From Candidatus Pacearchaeota archaeon (lineage in GTDB: Archaea; Nanobdellota; Nanobdellia; Pacearchaeales; GW2011-AR1), in contig JACOYL010000002.1 in the NCBI GenBank assembly GCA_016181895.1, forward strand, positions 1 through 36,943: a DNA stretch of 36,943 nucleotides, written 5' to 3'. The position numbers and the translations under genes were made by a program. The stretch's first letter is position 1. The number at the start of each line of letters is the position of its first letter. The notes under the pieces were generated by a model. That model was not told where the DNA came from and made no database searches. It worked only from the letters and a program-made list of their open reading frames with translations. Below are positions 8,504-15,529 of this stretch, in pieces.

Positions 8504-8893
8504 ATGAAATTGAATTATTTTCTAAAAGAATCTGCAAGGGACATTGTTGCTTTCGGAAGCCCGGTTTTTTTCCTGCTTGCTTTGGCGAGGATTGCAATAA
8601 TTGAAAACTATATTTACCTCGGAAAAGTCGCGCTTGCCGGCATTTTGTTTTTGATTTTGATGTACTCTTTCAAAGCAAATATTCATCTTGGGTTTGGAAT
8701 GATAATACTTGTCTTTCTAAGCATATATTACAATGACTTGAGATTCACAATTTTCGCGTCTTTGATTTACATTGCGGCGATTTTTTCATTGTTTTACCTT
8801 AAAGAAGAAAAATCAAAAATCATAAAGGGAATTTTCCTTGGATTGCTGTCAACGGGAATATCTTGGTTTGCGGTTGAGAAATTATTTCAATAA
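8504..8893 (+). CDS. Small polytopic membrane protein
   Basis: A 129-residue protein with four predicted membrane helices and short loops, ending in a charged KEEKSK loop before the last helix. The ATG at 8504 is chosen; a TTG two codons earlier overlaps the preceding stop. It starts 2 nt after the upstream (frameshifted) gene and ends with a 7-nt convergent overlap with the PC4-like gene. No family was recognised. Confidence 0.7.
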   Translation: MKLNYFLKESARDIVAFGSPVFFLLALARIAIIENYIYLGKVALAGILFLILMYSFKANIHLGFGMIILVFLSIYYNDLRFTIFASLIYIAAIFSLFYLKEEKSKIIKGIFLGLLSTGISWFAVEKLFQ

Positions 8894-9150
8894 TCCGGCA
8901 ATTCCTCGTTTACCTTTTTCTTCTCGGAATTTTCAGATTTCATGTCCTCGTCCGGAATCGAGTTAATCATTTCCTTGAATTTTCCAAAATCCCGGGCAAG
9001 AATTCTTACTCCAGATTTCGTGAATCCGGTGTACCTGTCGCTTGTCACGAATTCCCTTATTGTAAGTCCTGTGTTTCCCCCGAAATCGTCGACTCTTATG
9101 ACAATGTCCGTCGTGTCGTTCTTTGATATCTTTCCTATGTCTTTTTCCAT
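8887..9150 (-). CDS. PC4/p15-like single-stranded-DNA-binding coactivator domain protein
   Basis: An 87-residue protein whose centre (residues 15-65) follows the PC4/Sub1 pattern: a beta-rich stretch with LTIREF, an acidic and aromatic turn, then KSGVRILARDFGKFKEMI, which matches the terminal strand plus amphipathic helix of PC4 domains. Such proteins bind single-stranded DNA and act in transcription or repair. An acidic-basic tail (SENSEKKKVNEELPDY) follows. The ATG at 9150 is preferred because TTTATAAAA lies about 26 nt upstream; a TTG at 9165 is the alternative. Confidence 0.7.
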   Translation of the reverse strand: MEKDIGKISKNDTTDIVIRVDDFGGNTGLTIREFVTSDRYTGFTKSGVRILARDFGKFKEMINSIPDEDMKSENSEKKKVNEELPDY

Positions 9151-9237
9151 TTTCAAAGAAAACAATTACATTTTATAAATATTGTTATGATATCACATTA
9201 TAGGTAAATTTAAAAAGAAAATTTAGTGCTATTTTTT

Positions 9238-9603
9238 ATGGGATTTGCGCTATGTAGATTTAGAGAGAGAACTGGTTGTAATGAAACTGGAAGCAAGTAT
9301 TATAATCTTTTCTTGGGGAATCTGCATGTGAACGTTCCTGAAATGTGGAAACATTATATGATTAATCATTTGGTACAGCCATTATCTGAGGAAAGGGAAA
9401 TTATTATGGGCGCGGATTTAAATGATGTAAAGGGAAGTGTGGTGGGAACAAGAGGGATTACCCTACCAAGGCAAATTTTATATGTTGAAAAAACAGATGA
9501 GGGATATACTCATCAAATAGGAACGAAACCTGACCAAAAGTTTATTGATAAATTAGAATCAATTTTGGAGAGAATAGAACCTTTACAAACAAAATCTATC
9601 TAA
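9238..9603 (+). CDS. Hypothetical protein (121 aa)
   Basis: A soluble 121-residue protein not assigned to any family. It contains MGADLNDVKGSVVGTRG in the middle and an amphipathic C-terminal helix. The ATG at 9238 is chosen because a TATA-like AATTTAAAAAG lies about 25 nt before it; a GTG at 9226 is too close to that element. It overlaps the convergent ogt gene by 8 nt. Confidence 0.6.
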   Translation: MGFALCRFRERTGCNETGSKYYNLFLGNLHVNVPEMWKHYMINHLVQPLSEEREIIMGADLNDVKGSVVGTRGITLPRQILYVEKTDEGYTHQIGTKPDQKFIDKLESILERIEPLQTKSI

Positions 9604-9907
9604 ACTTAAACCCATACTTTTTCAAATCAATCTTCCCTTCTTTTATTTTAATTCCTTCTTTCCTCAGCATCTCTGCTTTTTTCTTCAAGCCGTGCGCAAA
9701 ACCGACAAGATTTCCATCACTTCCAATAACTCTGTGACAGGGAACATCTCCCTTATTCAAAAATCCGCGAGGATTTTTGTTCATTGCATTTCCAACCGCG
9801 CGATAAGATTTCGTTCCCAATCCACGAGCAATTTCCTTGTAAGTTGTTACTTTTCCTTTGGGAACTTTTCTAAGAATTTCATAGCAGCGCTCGTTGAAGG
9901 ATTTCAT
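9596..9907 (-). CDS. ogt: O6-methylguanine-DNA methyltransferase, C-terminal domain only
   Basis: A 103-residue DNA repair protein that removes alkyl groups from O6 of guanine by suicide transfer to a cysteine. The active-site motif PCHRV is present with the nucleophile at Cys57, so it is not an alkyltransferase-like protein (those have Trp there). The helix-turn-helix part (TTYKEIARGLG) and the Asn hinge (GNAMNKNP) are visible. Full-length Ogt/MGMT proteins also have an N-terminal domain of 70-80 residues, which is absent here, as in other compact Ogt forms. Confidence 0.93.
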   Translation of the reverse strand: MKSFNERCYEILRKVPKGKVTTYKEIARGLGTKSYRAVGNAMNKNPRGFLNKGDVPCHRVIGSDGNLVGFAHGLKKKAEMLRKEGIKIKEGKIDLKKYGFKFR

Positions 9908-9921
9908 TTAGGAAAAAATAT

Positions 9922-10560
9922 TCACTTCTTTATAACAATATCCTTCATGTCAAAACGCACTTTCTTGTATTTCGCATTCTCATCTTTCTCGCTTCTGTAT
10001 CCCACGGCGCAAAGAACCGCGGAAGCCAAGCCAAGTTTTTCAAGTCCGAGAATTTTGTCAAACTCCACAGGATTGAAACCTTCCATTGGAGATGCATCAA
10101 TCTTTTTCAGCGCGCACGCTGAAAGCAAAGTCCCGAGGGCAATGTAAGTTTGTTTTTTCGCCCACTCTAACATTGCTTGTTTACCCAATTGTTTTGAAAA
10201 ACCAATCATAGTATCCTCAAATCCCTTCAGCATATCGGCGGAAATTCCTCGGATTTTCGCAATATTTTCTATATATTTTCTTATGTATTTCCCGTCGACA
10301 TCTCGGATTGAACATAATACAATAAGATGAGAAGCATCCGTTATCTGCGGCTGTCCGAATCCGACTTCCCTTAATTTCTCTCTCGTTTTTTTGTCCTCGA
10401 CAACAACGAATTTCCAAGGCTGCAATCCGAACGATGAAGCCGAAAGCCTCGCGGATTCCAGCAATTCATTCAAATCTTTCTTGGAAACTTTTTTCGCAGT
10501 GTCAAACTGCTTCGTCGCGTATCTCCAGTTCAACGCGCCGATAAAATTTTTGTGTTCCAT
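9922..10560 (-). CDS. NAD(P)H-dependent nitroreductase family flavoprotein
   Basis: A 212-residue FMN-dependent oxidoreductase of the NfsB type. RYATKQFD near the N-terminus, SSFGLQPWKFVVVED around residues 42-56, and DASPMEGFNP in the second half are typical. The family reduces nitro compounds, quinones or flavins with NAD(P)H, and its physiological substrate is usually unknown. It has its own TATA-like element (ATTTAAAAAC, minus strand) about 25 nt upstream of the ATG. Confidence 0.9.
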   Translation of the reverse strand: MEHKNFIGALNWRYATKQFDTAKKVSKKDLNELLESARLSASSFGLQPWKFVVVEDKKTREKLREVGFGQPQITDASHLIVLCSIRDVDGKYIRKYIENIAKIRGISADMLKGFEDTMIGFSKQLGKQAMLEWAKKQTYIALGTLLSACALKKIDASPMEGFNPVEFDKILGLEKLGLASAVLCAVGYRSEKDENAKYKKVRFDMKDIVIKK

Positions 10561-10651
10561 TTCAAATTATGAGAAAATTTGTTTTTAAATATTGCTGATA
10601 AGATTATTGTTAACTTTTATAAAGTATTCTAGGATTCCATTTTTGAAGGAA

Positions 10652-10677
10652 GGTTACGCGAAGGAAACTTCGTATCC
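10652..10677 (+). ncRNA. GAAA-tetraloop hairpin in the tRNA-Ser 5' leader
   Basis: CGAAG (10659-10663) pairs with CTTCG (10668-10672) around a GAAA tetraloop, and weaker flanking pairs extend it. The hairpin lies just upstream of tRNA-Ser and downstream of a TATA-like TTTTATAAAG (10615-10624), so it would fall in the precursor's 5' leader removed by RNase P. Confidence 0.35.
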
Positions 10678-10682
10678 TCGCA

Positions 10683-10786
10683 GCCCCAATCGCATAACGG
10701 TATTGCACAAGATTGGAAATTTTCCCTTGAGAAAGACAAATATCTTGGCCCGCAAGGGCACCCAGGTTCGACTCCTGGTTGGGGCG
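10683..10786 (+). tRNA. tRNA-Ser(GGA) with a 23-nt intron
   Basis: Acceptor strands GCCCCAA (10683-10689) and TTGGGGC (10779-10785) pair perfectly, and the discriminator is G, as in serine tRNAs. A T-arm (CCAGG-TTCGACT-CCTGG) and a long variable arm (CCC-GCAA-GGG) mark a class II tRNA. The anticodon stem is CAAGA (10708-10712) with TCTTG (10743-10747); the loop gives anticodon GGA at 10715-10717. The intron is 10719-10741, between positions 37 and 38. Its ends fit a bulge-helix-bulge: an A-A^A bulge, a central helix with one G-A mismatch, an A-U^A bulge, and an internal TTTTC/GAAAG hairpin. CCA is not encoded. Confidence 0.93.
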
Positions 10787-10869
10787 TAGTACCTTCTTGG
10801 CACTTTGAAGGGGTGTGTTTTTATACAAACTTTCAGGTGCCAGAAAGGTGTCTTGTTTGGTTGGGGCGT
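10776..10869 (+). repeat. Direct repeat of the tRNA-Ser 3' end enclosing an inverted repeat
   Basis: TGGTTGGGGCGT occurs at 10776-10787 (the tRNA 3' end) and again at 10858-10869. Between the copies lies an imperfect inverted repeat with about 20-nt arms (10791-10810 and 10830-10849). Direct repeat, inverted repeat, direct repeat next to a tRNA 3' end resembles the footprint of an integrated or miniature element. A simple processing or termination hairpin is the alternative. Confidence 0.4.
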
Positions 10870-10938
10870 TATTTTAATTAGATTACATACCCAATCTTTA
10901 AATACTCCTCAAAACATTTTTTATCATTAATAACGTTT

Positions 10939-10966
10939 GAAATAGAGTCCTAGGACATACTATTTC
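10939..10966 (+). promoter_or_regulatory. Hairpin/palindrome in the DEAD-box helicase leader
   Basis: GAAATAG (10939-10945) and CTATTTC (10960-10966) are perfectly complementary and enclose the 10-bp palindrome GTCCTAGGAC (10947-10956). It lies 25-52 nt before the helicase ATG. A TATA-like CTTTAAATACT (near 10895) would place it inside a leader of about 60 nt, longer than the leaderless norm here. Confidence 0.45.
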
Positions 10967-10990
10967 TGTTTGGAATTAATAAGAATCAAT

Positions 10991-12391
10991 ATGAAAGATT
11001 TTGAAAATCTCGGCTTGAGCGGGCCGCTTTTGGAACTCATAAAAAAATCTGGTTTTACAGAGCCGAGTGAAATACAGGAGAAGACGATTCCGTTGGTCAT
11101 GAAAGGAAGGGACATAATCGGAGGTTCTGCAACGGGAAGCGGAAAAACGCTTGCGTTCGGCACGGGAATAATTGAGGCTGTGATTCCGGGAAAAGGATTG
11201 CAATCCTTGATTCTCACTCCTACTCGTGAATTGGCAGAGCAGATAGGAACAGTATTTAAAAAATTTTCAGGTTACAAAAAATTGAATGTATCTGTTGTTT
11301 ACGGCGGCGTGAACATAGGACATCAAATCCGCGAACTGCAAAAATCCGAAATTGTCGTCGGAACCCCCGGCAGGATTCTGGATCATCTGGAAAGGGGAAC
11401 GATAAACTTCTCCGATTTGAAAATTTTGGTTCTGGACGAAGCGGACAGGATGCTTGACATGGGTTTCATAAGAGACGTTGAAAAAATAATAAAAAACTGC
11501 CCGAAGGAAAGGCAGACTCTTTTGTTTTCAGCCACGATTTCAATGGACATTGAACACCTCGCAAAAAGATACATGAAAAATCCGGAAACAATTTCCGTCG
11601 AAGCTTACGTTGACGCGAAAAAATTAAGGCAGGTTTATTACGACGTTCAGAAAAACATGAAGTTTTCCCTTCTTGTGAATTTGCTGAAAAGGGAAACTCC
11701 CGGATTGATAATGGTTTTCTGCAACACCCGCCACAACACAGATTTCGTCGCCGACAATTTAAAAAGGCTTGGAGTGGACGCAATCGCAATTCACGGCGGC
11801 TTGACACAAGATAAGAGAACAAAAATAATGCAAAAATTCCACGAGAAAAAAGTCTATGTTCTTGTATGCACGGACATCGCTGCAAGAGGTTTGGACATTA
11901 AAGGGGTTTCCCATGTTTACAATTACGACATTCCGAAAACAAGCAAGGAATACATTCATCGAATCGGAAGAACCGCAAGGGCAGGAAAAGAAGGAATCGC
12001 AATCAACATTCTTTCAGACAGGGATTATGAAAATTTCAACAATGTTTTGAGGGACGAGGCATTGTATATAGAAAAAGAAGAAGTTCCCGAAATCCAGCAA
12101 GTCAGGATAATGCTTGAAAATCCCCGAGGACAAAGAAGAAATCGCTGGGATTCTGACAACTGGAAAGCGAGACAACAAGGAAGAGAAAGGCACGGAATGA
12201 GACGGGAGAGGAGAAGCCGCGGCAATGAAGGCAGGGGCGAAAGAAGTTTTGGAGAAAGAAGCAGAAGCCAAAAGAAATTCAGCGGCAGGAGAAACATCAG
12301 GCAGAGAAGCGGAAAATATCTCGGCGGGGGAAGGAGAAAGTTCGGAATGAAAAAGAATTTTTCGCGAGGAGGGGGAAGGGGGAGGTATTAG
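10991..12391 (+). CDS. DEAD-box ATP-dependent RNA helicase with basic Arg/Gly-rich tail
   Basis: A 466-residue RNA helicase. The Q motif region (FTEPSEIQ), Walker A (ATGSGKT), PTRELAEQ, VLDEADRMLDMGF, the SAT motif and HRIGRTARAGKEG are all present in order, so both RecA-like domains are complete. The last 90 residues are an Arg/Gly/Lys/Ser-rich tail, probably for nonspecific RNA binding as in CsdA/RhlB-like helicases. The ATG at 10991 starts the family's conserved MKDFENLGLS; an upstream TTG is rejected. A hairpin in the leader may regulate it. Confidence 0.96.
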   Translation: MKDFENLGLSGPLLELIKKSGFTEPSEIQEKTIPLVMKGRDIIGGSATGSGKTLAFGTGIIEAVIPGKGLQSLILTPTRELAEQIGTVFKKFSGYKKLNVSVVYGGVNIGHQIRELQKSEIVVGTPGRILDHLERGTINFSDLKILVLDEADRMLDMGFIRDVEKIIKNCPKERQTLLFSATISMDIEHLAKRYMKNPETISVEAYVDAKKLRQVYYDVQKNMKFSLLVNLLKRETPGLIMVFCNTRHNTDFVADNLKRLGVDAIAIHGGLTQDKRTKIMQKFHEKKVYVLVCTDIAARGLDIKGVSHVYNYDIPKTSKEYIHRIGRTARAGKEGIAINILSDRDYENFNNVLRDEALYIEKEEVPEIQQVRIMLENPRGQRRNRWDSDNWKARQQGRERHGMRRERRSRGNEGRGERSFGERSRSQKKFSGRRNIRQRSGKYLGGGRRKFGMKKNFSRGGGRGRY

Positions 12392-12443
12392 AATAATTCT
12401 TGATTACAACAATTGTTAAAAAGAAAATTTTTCTGAAAGAAAA

Positions 12444-12872
12444 ATGAACCTCTTTTTAGTTTTTCTTGAAACAGCATCATATATCTCTTTTTTATTATCT
12501 TTTATAATTATAGCAACTACAAACTTCAAAATAGATGACATCAAACAAAATTTCTCTAAAAAAAATTATTTTATAGGAATATTTCTTTCTATATCACTAT
12601 TGGCGGCTTTGTCATTCATAATAAGAAGGTTATTTAATTTATTAAAATACAATCTGAATTTATGGGAAGCTGGTTCGGGAGACATCACGTATCTAAACAA
12701 TTATCTTTATCTCGGACTAGCAATTATATTATTAACTTTTCTTGGAGGCTACTACTACGTCTCTGAAGAACCTGATAATAAACTAAGAAAATTTCTAAAA
12801 GTTTTATTTTTTACATTAATAAATTCTTTCGCAGGAGTTTCTGCGCTCAAAAGTATTCTACAAATAAATTAA
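12444..12872 (+). CDS. Four-helix membrane protein
   Basis: A 142-residue protein with four hydrophobic segments (about 5-24, 43-62, 86-105 and 118-137). It has no signal for a known family. Codon use is more A/T-rich than in the helicase gene before it. It stands alone between the helicase and the convergent Fic gene. Confidence 0.65.
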   Translation: MNLFLVFLETASYISFLLSFIIIATTNFKIDDIKQNFSKKNYFIGIFLSISLLAALSFIIRRLFNLLKYNLNLWEAGSGDITYLNNYLYLGLAIILLTFLGGYYYVSEEPDNKLRKFLKVLFFTLINSFAGVSALKSILQIN

Positions 12873-12910
12873 TTTTTCCTGAAGGAAATGTGATTTAAAT
12901 AGAGTATATT

Positions 12911-13759
12911 TCAAATTCTTTTTTTGTGAACAGAAATGTATCTCCTTAAAAAATAATCAACGAAAGATTCTTCACCTTTTGGAAACGCCCTGTAGTAAGA
13001 CGCCCTTTTTTTGTATTCGATAATCAGCATGGGATAGTCCGCATGCCAGAGTATGTGATTTATAAGCAGCCTTCCAATTCTCCCGTTTCCATCTCCAAAT
13101 GGGTGAATGCTTTCAAACCTGTAATGAGCTCTTGCCGCCAATTCAACGGGATTTAGTTTTGATTTATTTATGAATTCAATTAATCTGTTCATCCTTGGCT
13201 TTACTTCCTGCCAGTCTGGAGCCAAGTATTGTCCGACCCTTACAAGATAATTTCTAAACTTTCCCGAGATATCCTGTTTTGTCTGTCCAAAAATTTCCTT
13301 ATGCCATTCTAAAAGCAAATCGTTGGTGATTTTTTCTTTCTTTTTTAACATCTCCAAAAATACCCTGTTATGCAACTCTGTTTCTTTTATATCCCTAAGA
13401 GGCCTGTTCGGAGCTATTTTATCTTGAATAATTTCCCTTGTTTCTTCCAGCGTTATTGTTGAGCCCTCTATGGCATTTGTATTATAGGTAAAAGCAATGG
13501 AAATATTCTCAAGTTCTTTTTCCTTCACTGATTTTGGAAGTTTTTTCCATTCTTTTTGAAAGTGTTTTTTTATTTTTTCTATTTTCCGGTATAAATCTGA
13601 TTTTAACTCTTTGGAGAATTCTTCTTTTATTTTGTCAATATCTTTGGGAACTGATGTTCCTAAATACTTTTCTTTTTTAATTATCTTCTTTCCTTTTCTT
13701 CTGTTATGCTCCAGATAATAATATGCTTTTGTGCCTTTGATTCTCCTTCTTATAATCAT
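12911..13759 (-). CDS. Fic family protein (putative AMP transferase)
   Basis: A 282-residue Fic-domain protein. The catalytic motif HPFGDGNGRIGR (219-230) is complete, with His219 as the catalytic base. An inhibitory-helix motif of the (S/T)xxxE(G/N) form is present upstream as TNAIEG (94-99), so it resembles self-inhibited class II Fic enzymes that transfer AMP to protein hydroxyls. The first 85 residues are highly basic and Lys-rich, perhaps DNA- or RNA-binding. No antitoxin-like small gene is adjacent. TTTATAAATAT lies about 28 nt upstream of the ATG. Confidence 0.92.
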   Translation of the reverse strand: MIIRRRIKGTKAYYYLEHNRRKGKKIIKKEKYLGTSVPKDIDKIKEEFSKELKSDLYRKIEKIKKHFQKEWKKLPKSVKEKELENISIAFTYNTNAIEGSTITLEETREIIQDKIAPNRPLRDIKETELHNRVFLEMLKKKEKITNDLLLEWHKEIFGQTKQDISGKFRNYLVRVGQYLAPDWQEVKPRMNRLIEFINKSKLNPVELAARAHYRFESIHPFGDGNGRIGRLLINHILWHADYPMLIIEYKKRASYYRAFPKGEESFVDYFLRRYISVHKKRI

Positions 13760-13849
13760 GGAATAACATACCCCTACATATTTATAAATTTATGGTTTTC
13801 TGAAAAAGTGTAGGGACACGCCACTACTCTTTCCTCGCAGAAAATAGTA

Positions 13850-13991
13850 CGCCCCAACCGGGAGTCGAACCCGGATCACCAGCGTTCTGCGCCAAATTTT
13901 CCTTTCGTGTTTAGGGAGAGGTTAGTGTAAGGAGAACGGCGTTCTCCTCAGGCGCGACAGGCTAGTGTCATAGCCGTTAGACCATTGAGGC
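13850..13991 (-). tRNA. tRNA-Asp(GUC) with a 70-nt intron
   Basis: On the minus strand GCCTCAA pairs with TTGGGGC (one G-U pair) and the discriminator is G. The T-arm is CCGGG-TTCGACT-CCCGG, and the D-arm is GTC/GAC. The anticodon stem is CTAGC with GCTGG, and the anticodon GUC is at 13956-13958. The intron is 13885-13954, between positions 37 and 38. A bulge-helix-bulge fits well: C-G^C bulge, central pairs CUGU with GCAG (one U-G), A-A^C bulge, then GCC/GGC. CCA is not encoded. The plus-strand neighbours are Fic (3' side) and a membrane regulator gene (5' side). Confidence 0.94.
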
Positions 13992-14027
13992 ATTTAAATA
14001 AAATATAGAAATCACTTTTAAAACTTT

Positions 14028-14513
14028 TCATCCCCTCAGCACGACAACATTCGTCATCCCACGCCTTTTTCTTTCAACAATTTGCTTCGCCTCAAGCTTG
14101 TCAAGAAGGCGCGTCATTTTCACTTTTCCTATTCCGAGTTTTTCCATCAAATCCGCCTGGAACATCGCCTTGTCTTCCTGAAGAAGCAAATCCACCACTT
14201 TTTTCTCTTCCTTTTCAATATTTGAAAAATCAATTTTCTTTTTTCTTTCTTTTATTTTCTTCAGGATAATTCTTTCGTTCGGTTTTGAAAAAATAAGAAT
14301 CAGCCCGACTATAATCAAAAGTCCCACTATTCCAAGAGCAAGATAAGTCTGCTGGTTTATCGTTTTGTACATGGGGCAGGAATACAAATCGCCGTGAGCA
14401 AGGTTACAACTGTTAGTAACAAAATCCCGCAGCGTGCTGTTAAACAAGAAGATTATCAATATCATCAAAACAGAAATTCCCAAAATCAAATATCCGACAT
14501 TTTTGTTTTCCAT
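14028..14513 (-). CDS. Membrane-tethered winged-helix protein (paralogue 1)
   Basis: A 161-residue protein. Two membrane helices (about 7-25 and 55-74) flank a short external loop with two Cys (SCNLAHGDLYSC). A charged linker leads to a C-terminal winged-helix domain (about 95-160) with ADLMEKLGIGKVKMTRLLDKLEAKQIVERKRRG in general form, as in MarR/DUF7343-like regulators. It is probably a membrane-bound transcription regulator. It is divergent from, and homologous in layout to, the gene at 14606. Confidence 0.75.
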   Translation of the reverse strand: MENKNVGYLILGISVLMILIIFLFNSTLRDFVTNSCNLAHGDLYSCPMYKTINQQTYLALGIVGLLIIVGLILIFSKPNERIILKKIKERKKKIDFSNIEKEEKKVVDLLLQEDKAMFQADLMEKLGIGKVKMTRLLDKLEAKQIVERKRRGMTNVVVLRG

Positions 14514-14605
14514 GATTAAACTATAAAAAATTTATTTATAAAACTACTGAAATTATTTTGACAAATTAACATAGTCTTTTTAAACTTAAACTCATTAACA
14601 GAAAA

Positions 14606-15103
14606 ATGGAAAACAAAAAATTGGGACTATTGTTAATTATAATAAGTATCTTAGTTGGAGGGATGTTTATTTATTACATTAATACTTTGTCAGAACAATC
14701 AACTGAATTAGGATGTTTTAACAAACCGGATTGTTTTGCTATTGAAAGGGGACTTTCAATTTCACATTTTGCAATTGGGGTTTTTTCATTCATACTGGCT
14801 TTGGGTTTTTATCTCCTGTTTTTCAACAAAACCGACGAGAAAATAATGAAAAGGCTTGAAGACGAAAAAAACAAAAAAATCGGCGATGAAAAATTCGAAT
14901 GGATTTTAAAAGCCCTTGATGATTATGAAAAAAGGGTTTTAAAAGCCGTGAGGGAACAGAATGGAATAACCCAAAATACTTTAAGATTAAGAACAAACAT
15001 GTCAAAGGCGAAATTAAGCTATGTTTTACAGGAATTGGAAAAAAGAAATTTAATCAAGAGAATTGAGAAAGGAAAAACGCTGGAAGTTTGGCTAAAAATA
15101 TAA
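14606..15103 (+). CDS. Membrane-tethered winged-helix protein (paralogue 2)
   Basis: A 165-residue protein sharing the start MENKK and the whole layout with the divergent gene at 14028: helix (6-24), external loop with two Cys (LGCFNKPDCF), helix (about 50-70), charged linker, winged helix (about 98-165) with ITQNTLRLRTNMSKAKLSYVL. A TATA-like CTTTTTAAAC lies about 25 nt before the ATG. The predicted role is membrane-bound sensing coupled to DNA binding; the ligand is unknown. Confidence 0.75.
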   Translation: MENKKLGLLLIIISILVGGMFIYYINTLSEQSTELGCFNKPDCFAIERGLSISHFAIGVFSFILALGFYLLFFNKTDEKIMKRLEDEKNKKIGDEKFEWILKALDDYEKRVLKAVREQNGITQNTLRLRTNMSKAKLSYVLQELEKRNLIKRIEKGKTLEVWLKI

Positions 15104-15172
15104 CTCAATTAAGGGTGTATATTGTTTTATGAGAATTAGAAAGTAATTTAAACAAAAACATTTAAATATATT

Positions 15173-15192
15173 ATATGACAATCTTATCATAT
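15173..15192. promoter_or_regulatory. Candidate ArsR operator overlapping promoter and start
   Basis: ATATGA (15173-15178) and TCATAT (15187-15192) form an inverted repeat with an 8-nt spacer. It overlaps the end of the TATA region (TTTAAATATATTATAT) and the start codon of the ArsR-type gene. ArsR proteins commonly bind AT-rich inverted repeats at their own promoter, so autoregulation is likely. Confidence 0.5.
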
Positions 15193-15529
15193 GTCCATGT
15201 TACAACAAGTTCATAGAATGGATAATATTCATAAGTTATTCTTCAAAGCATTTTCAAATCAGACGAGGTTAGAAATTATTCATCTATTAAGAAAGGAACC
15301 GTTAACAGTTACAGAAATATGCGAAAAAACAGGATTTGAGCAAAGCAGAGTATCTCACAATCTTAAGTGCTTGGAACATTGCGGTTTTGTAAAAATAAAA
15401 CAAAATGGCAATTTCAGAGAATATGCTCTTGATAGGGAAATAATAATTCCAATAGTTGACTTATTTGAAAAACATATTCAAAAATATAGAAGAAGGTTGG
15501 AAAGTTGCGGGGTGATTAAAGATGGCTAA
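15191..15529 (+). CDS. ArsR-family metal sensor with CmtR-like cysteine triad
   Basis: A 112-residue winged-helix repressor: NQTRLEIIHLLRKEPLTVTEIC, then SRVSHNLKCLEHCGFVK (recognition helix) and the beta wing. Cys60 and Cys64 sit at the end of the recognition helix (CLEHC), and Cys106 lies in the C-terminal tail. This matches the Cys57/Cys61/Cys102 site of the mycobacterial Cd/Pb sensor CmtR rather than the ELCVC site of classical ArsR. It heads the operon with a saccharopine-dehydrogenase-like gene (8-nt overlap) and merA, so Hg, Cd or Pb sensing is the likely role. Confidence 0.88.
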   Translation: MSMLQQVHRMDNIHKLFFKAFSNQTRLEIIHLLRKEPLTVTEICEKTGFEQSRVSHNLKCLEHCGFVKIKQNGNFREYALDREIIIPIVDLFEKHIQKYRRRLESCGVIKDG

